Assembly (NCBI GenBank): GCA_035628995.1
Contig: DASPIR010000010.1
Span: 203,560 to 267,559 of the forward strand
DNA length: 64,000 nt
Reading direction: 5' to 3'
From: Clostridia bacterium
Lineage (GTDB): Bacteria > Bacillota > Clostridia > Lutisporales > Lutisporaceae
The notes beneath the pieces were generated by a model. That model was not told the DNA's origin, searched no databases, and saw nothing but the letters and a program-made list of their open reading frames with translations. A program made the position numbers and the translations under genes. Each line of letters opens with the position of its first letter. Position 1 is the first letter of the stretch. Shown piece after piece: positions 63,489-64,000 of the stretch.

Positions 63489-63517
63489 ATATTAGCATAA
63501 TACAAAATCTAAGTCAA
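63489..63517 (-). promoter_or_regulatory. Promoter of the guanidine module
   Basis: On the minus strand TTGACT, a 17-base spacer and TAATAT form a sigma-A promoter. Its expected start is about 40 bases upstream of the riboswitch aptamer. Confidence 0.7.
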
Positions 63518-63583
63518 CTTACATTTTTGCAAAATCAAACAATTATTCATTACTATGATACCAAATTCACAGTAGAAATCACA

Positions 63584-63653
63584 TGCGATTTTCATTGCGA
63601 AAATACATCTGACTTATAGTGTGATTTAGGTGCTTCGCACCTCAAAACGGAAC
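63584..63653 (-). repeat. Right inverted repeat flanking the guanidine module
   Basis: GCACCTCAAAACGGAAC (63637-63653) and TGCGATTTT (63584-63592) mirror the left arm at 61332-61400. An AGGTGC-TTC-GCACCT hairpin sits at its outer part. The module from promoter to terminator lies wholly between the two arms. Confidence 0.6.
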
Positions 63654-64000
63654 CTTTTGCCATCAAAGTAGTGCTCTTAATAATATGCGTATAAGATAAA
63701 TAAAAAGAAGTATATTTCATCAATAGTAACTGAAGGTATGCGATAACTATACAGATAAGAAAGTATGCTTACTCTTATTTAACCCCACTATTGTACATTT
63801 TATAAATGATGCGTCTTAAGCAACGGGGAACGGGTACCACGGTTTTCCTTCGGAAAAATACTGAAATCCACTAAACACACGGTGGGAAAAAATATTCTGA
63901 AACATAAGTAATAATCGATAAAGAGTAAGTATCAAAACTCTCTAATGTCGCTATATATTATATAAAATTAACCGTGCAATTCCGTAGGAATCCGTGGAAC
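63654..64000. other. Noncoding tail without recognised gene
   Basis: No frame with a credible start or family match is seen. There are local palindromes such as TTTTCC-TTC-GGAAAA (near 63844-63858) and ATTCC-GTA-GGAAT (near 63979-63991), and a GGGGAACGGGTACCACGG stretch. This could be the 3' part of a structured RNA or of a mobile element beyond the window edge. I cannot assign it. Confidence 0.3.

Noticed and set aside
63654..64000. Possible end of an IS605/TnpB element or group II intron
   Set aside because: Some small hairpins are present, but no transposase, TnpB zinc motif or intron domain V was recognised, so the call cannot be supported.

Overview
The window reads as a chromosomal segment of an anaerobic, low-to-moderate GC member of the Clostridia (Bacillota). 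Evidence for this is the AT-rich intergenic DNA, strong AGGAGG-type ribosome binding sites, frequent TTG/GTG starts, a molybdenum hydroxylase of the selenium-dependent type, a Gram-positive type LexA box, a lipoteichoic-acid-synthase-like sulfatase and lipoproteins with classic lipoboxes. No prophage, transposase or CRISPR array is visible. The content points to a cell living on purines, peptides and amino acids.

Layout. (1) 1-10.7 kb, all on the minus strand: a purine/hydantoin degradation cluster. It has a hydantoinase, a BMP-type nucleoside/purine ABC importer (lipoprotein, two permeases, double ATPase), the knotted carbamoyltransferase YgeW, a TetR regulator and a fused 2Fe-2S/molybdopterin xanthine dehydrogenase-like enzyme cut by the window edge. 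(2) 10.9-17.6 kb: AraC regulator, small membrane protein, tRNA-Ala(GGC) with a duplicated 3' end, oligoendopeptidase F, MATE exporter, M20 amidohydrolase. (3) 17.7-22 kb: response regulator, sensor kinase and lipoprotein operon, flanked by an inverted pair of a short interspersed repeat and followed by a 55-residue gene. (4) 22.1-27.4 kb: TetR-controlled HlyD/ABC-2 efflux operon and a DUF4143-type ATPase. (5) 27.5-31.1 kb: a chromosomal actin-like ATPase with a PRC-barrel-like partner, divergent from a ParA/MinD-like P-loop protein. (6) 31.1-38.5 kb: alpha-oxoamine synthase plus zinc dehydrogenase, GH3 lipoprotein, a LexA-boxed radical SAM/DNA-repair pair, isoaspartyl dipeptidase. (7) 38.5-57.2 kb: LTA-synthase-like protein, then a serine-type operon (class V aminotransferase, phosphoglycerate dehydrogenase-like, DUF1015). 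This operon appears to be split by a 13-kb peptide uptake and hydrolysis cassette with its own XRE-cupin regulator. (8) 57.5-61.3 kb: Nudix hydrolase, DUF255 thioredoxin-fold protein, acetyltransferase, and a truncated second DUF255 copy. (9) 61.3-63.65 kb: a self-contained guanidine module consisting of promoter, guanidine-I (ykkC) riboswitch with terminator, SugE/Gdx-like exporter, B3/4-domain protein, radical SAM protein and terminator, bracketed by diverged inverted repeats.

How the parts fit. Purines or nucleosides would enter through the BMP transporter and be processed by the molybdenum hydroxylase, hydantoinase and YgeW, ending in carbamoyl phosphate chemistry. Peptides would enter through the Dpp/Opp-type importer and be cut by the two DUF885 proteases, the M24 peptidase, PepF and IadA, with aminotransferases handling the released amino acids. 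Guanidinium is exported under riboswitch control. Functions are inferred from family motifs read in the translated sequence; no database search was run.
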